DNA of 64,000 nucleotides. It comes from Dietzia sp. NCCP-2495 (GTDB taxonomy: Bacteria; Actinomycetota; Actinomycetes; Mycobacteriales; Mycobacteriaceae). The DNA lies in NCBI RefSeq assembly GCF_026011735.1, contig NZ_BRVN01000004.1, positions 62,001 through 126,000 on the forward strand. Reading direction: 5' to 3'. Position 1 is the stretch's first letter. Every line of letters starts with the position of its first letter. The notes under the pieces were generated by a model that saw only the letters and a list, made by a program, of their open reading frames with translations, was not told where the DNA came from and made no database searches. Below are positions 63,290 to 64,000 of this stretch, one piece after another. Made by a program: the position numbers and the translations under genes.

Positions 63290-64000
63290 GTGATCCCCAA
63301 CGCCGGGACCTCGGGCACCAGGCCCCACAGGGCGAAGGTCAAGACGATGTCGAGGAAGCCGATCGCGAGGATCGACGTCCGCAGCGCGCGGCCCGCCGCC
63401 CGGCCGACCCCCTCCGGACCGCCCGTCGCGTAGTAGCCGTAGCTGCAGTGCACCAGCACGATCACCGCCGCGAACACGATGGCCTTGATCAGCGAATAGA
63501 CGACATCCTCGGGGCCGAGCGCGATCTGGAAGAAGTGGTCGTAGGTACCCGCCGAGCCCCCGTTGACGTACACCACCACGACCCGGGTCGCGATGTACGT
63601 GGCCACCAGGCCGATCGCGTACAGCGGCACGATGCAGATCATCGTGGCGATCAGGCGCGTGCCCGCCAGGTACGGGATCGTCGGCACGGACATGGAGTCC
63701 AGGGCGTCGATCTCGTCCGAGATCCGCATCGAACCGAGCCTGGCGGTGAAGCCCGTGCCGACCTTCGCGGCGAGCGCGATCGACGCCACCACCGGCGCGA
63801 GCTCGCGCGTGTTGGCCATCGCCGAGAGCATCCCCGACAGGGTGGTCATGCCGATCAGATCCAGGCCGCGGTACGTCTCGACCCCCACCATGATCGCCGC
63901 GACGGCCGACATCGCCAGCACGATCCCCACCGTGCCGCCACCGGCGACCAGCGACTTGGAGCCGAAGCCCACGTCCACGACCTCGCGGAGCACCTGCCCG
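63286..64000 (-). CDS. yrbEB: YrbE/MlaE-type permease YrbEB (partial, 5' end outside window)
   Basis: At least 237 residues, N-terminus missing at the window edge. Membrane helices and the MlaE motif (ELAPVVASIALAAKVGTGFTARLGSMRISDEIDALDSM) are clear. It is the second permease of the Mce transporter; yrbEA should lie just beyond the edge. Its stop overlaps mceA. Confidence 0.93.
   Translation of the reverse strand, partial: GQVLREVVDVGFGSKSLVAGGGTVGIVLAMSAVAAIMVGVETYRGLDLIGMTTLSGMLSAMANTRELAPVVASIALAAKVGTGFTARLGSMRISDEIDALDSMSVPTIPYLAGTRLIATMICIVPLYAIGLVATYIATRVVVVYVNGGSAGTYDHFFQIALGPEDVVYSLIKAIVFAAVIVLVHCSYGYYATGGPEGVGRAAGRALRTSILAIGFLDIVLTFALWGLVPEVPALGIT

Noticed and set aside
1-64000. 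CRISPR arrays, IS elements, prophage
   Set aside because: No regularly spaced repeats, transposase, integrase or phage structural genes were seen.

Overview
The window is a high-GC actinobacterial chromosome segment. I infer a member of the Mycobacteriales close to Dietzia, Rhodococcus or Mycobacterium. The reasons are a complete mce operon run, an inositol-1-phosphate synthase gene under a PadR-type regulator, and the gene set dnaB, rplI, ssb, rpsF, a GT87-like mannosyltransferase, ponA, DUF5318, padR and ino1, which follows the M. tuberculosis Rv0046c-Rv0058 neighbourhood. The genus is an inference; no rRNA is present.

Region by region. (1) 1-9.1 kb is a defence island of visibly lower GC on the minus strand: a Gabija-like pair (UvrD-like helicase GajB, cut by the window edge, and OLD-family nuclease GajA), an Mrr-family endonuclease, and a giant single-polypeptide Type ISP restriction-modification enzyme whose stop overlaps the mrr start. 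(2) 9.1-12.4 kb holds small secreted and membrane proteins of unknown function, one of them an apparently frameshifted lipoprotein gene. (3) 12.4-16.4 kb is replication and translation core: dnaB carrying a 143-residue mini-intein in its P-loop, a cluster of DnaA boxes upstream of dnaB, then rplI-ssb-rpsF. (4) 16.5-21.1 kb holds a lone LuxR-type HTH protein divergent from a 1372-residue HTH / STAND-ATPase / membrane / WD40 protein, with two palindromic sites between them. (5) 21-28 kb is envelope and inositol metabolism (GT87, ponA, DUF5318, padR-ino1). (6) 28-32 kb has a lipoprotein, a HemK2-like methyltransferase, a CDGSH iron-sulfur protein, a haem-oxygenase-like iron protein and a membrane protein.

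(7) 32.0-41.9 kb is a self-contained selenocysteine locus. It has a formate dehydrogenase alpha subunit read through an in-frame UGA, with a SECIS hairpin placed exactly as in E. coli fdhF, followed by its iron-sulfur and membrane subunits. Converging on it is selC(tRNA-Sec)-selA-selB, and divergent from that is selD. Every component needed to make and insert selenocysteine, plus the client protein, lies within 10 kb. selA appears to start at AUC.

(8) 42-47 kb has two coupled YhgE/Pip membrane proteins and a decayed gluconokinase gene. (9) 47-54 kb has an M20 amidohydrolase, an S9 peptidase, a GCS2/ATP-grasp fusion, a crotonase and a tiny secreted protein. (10) 54-55.8 kb has a GntR-FCD regulator and an MpaB-family oxygenase. 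(11) 55.8-64 kb is a minus-strand mce operon, yrbEB-mceABCDEF-mam, with overlapping or nearly abutting genes, running off the right edge inside yrbEB.

The best candidates for unusual biology are the compact Sec island with its topological puzzle, the non-canonical selA start, the class 3 intein in DnaB next to a DnaA-box cluster, and the STAND/LuxR divergent pair. No CRISPR array, rRNA, IS element or prophage was seen.
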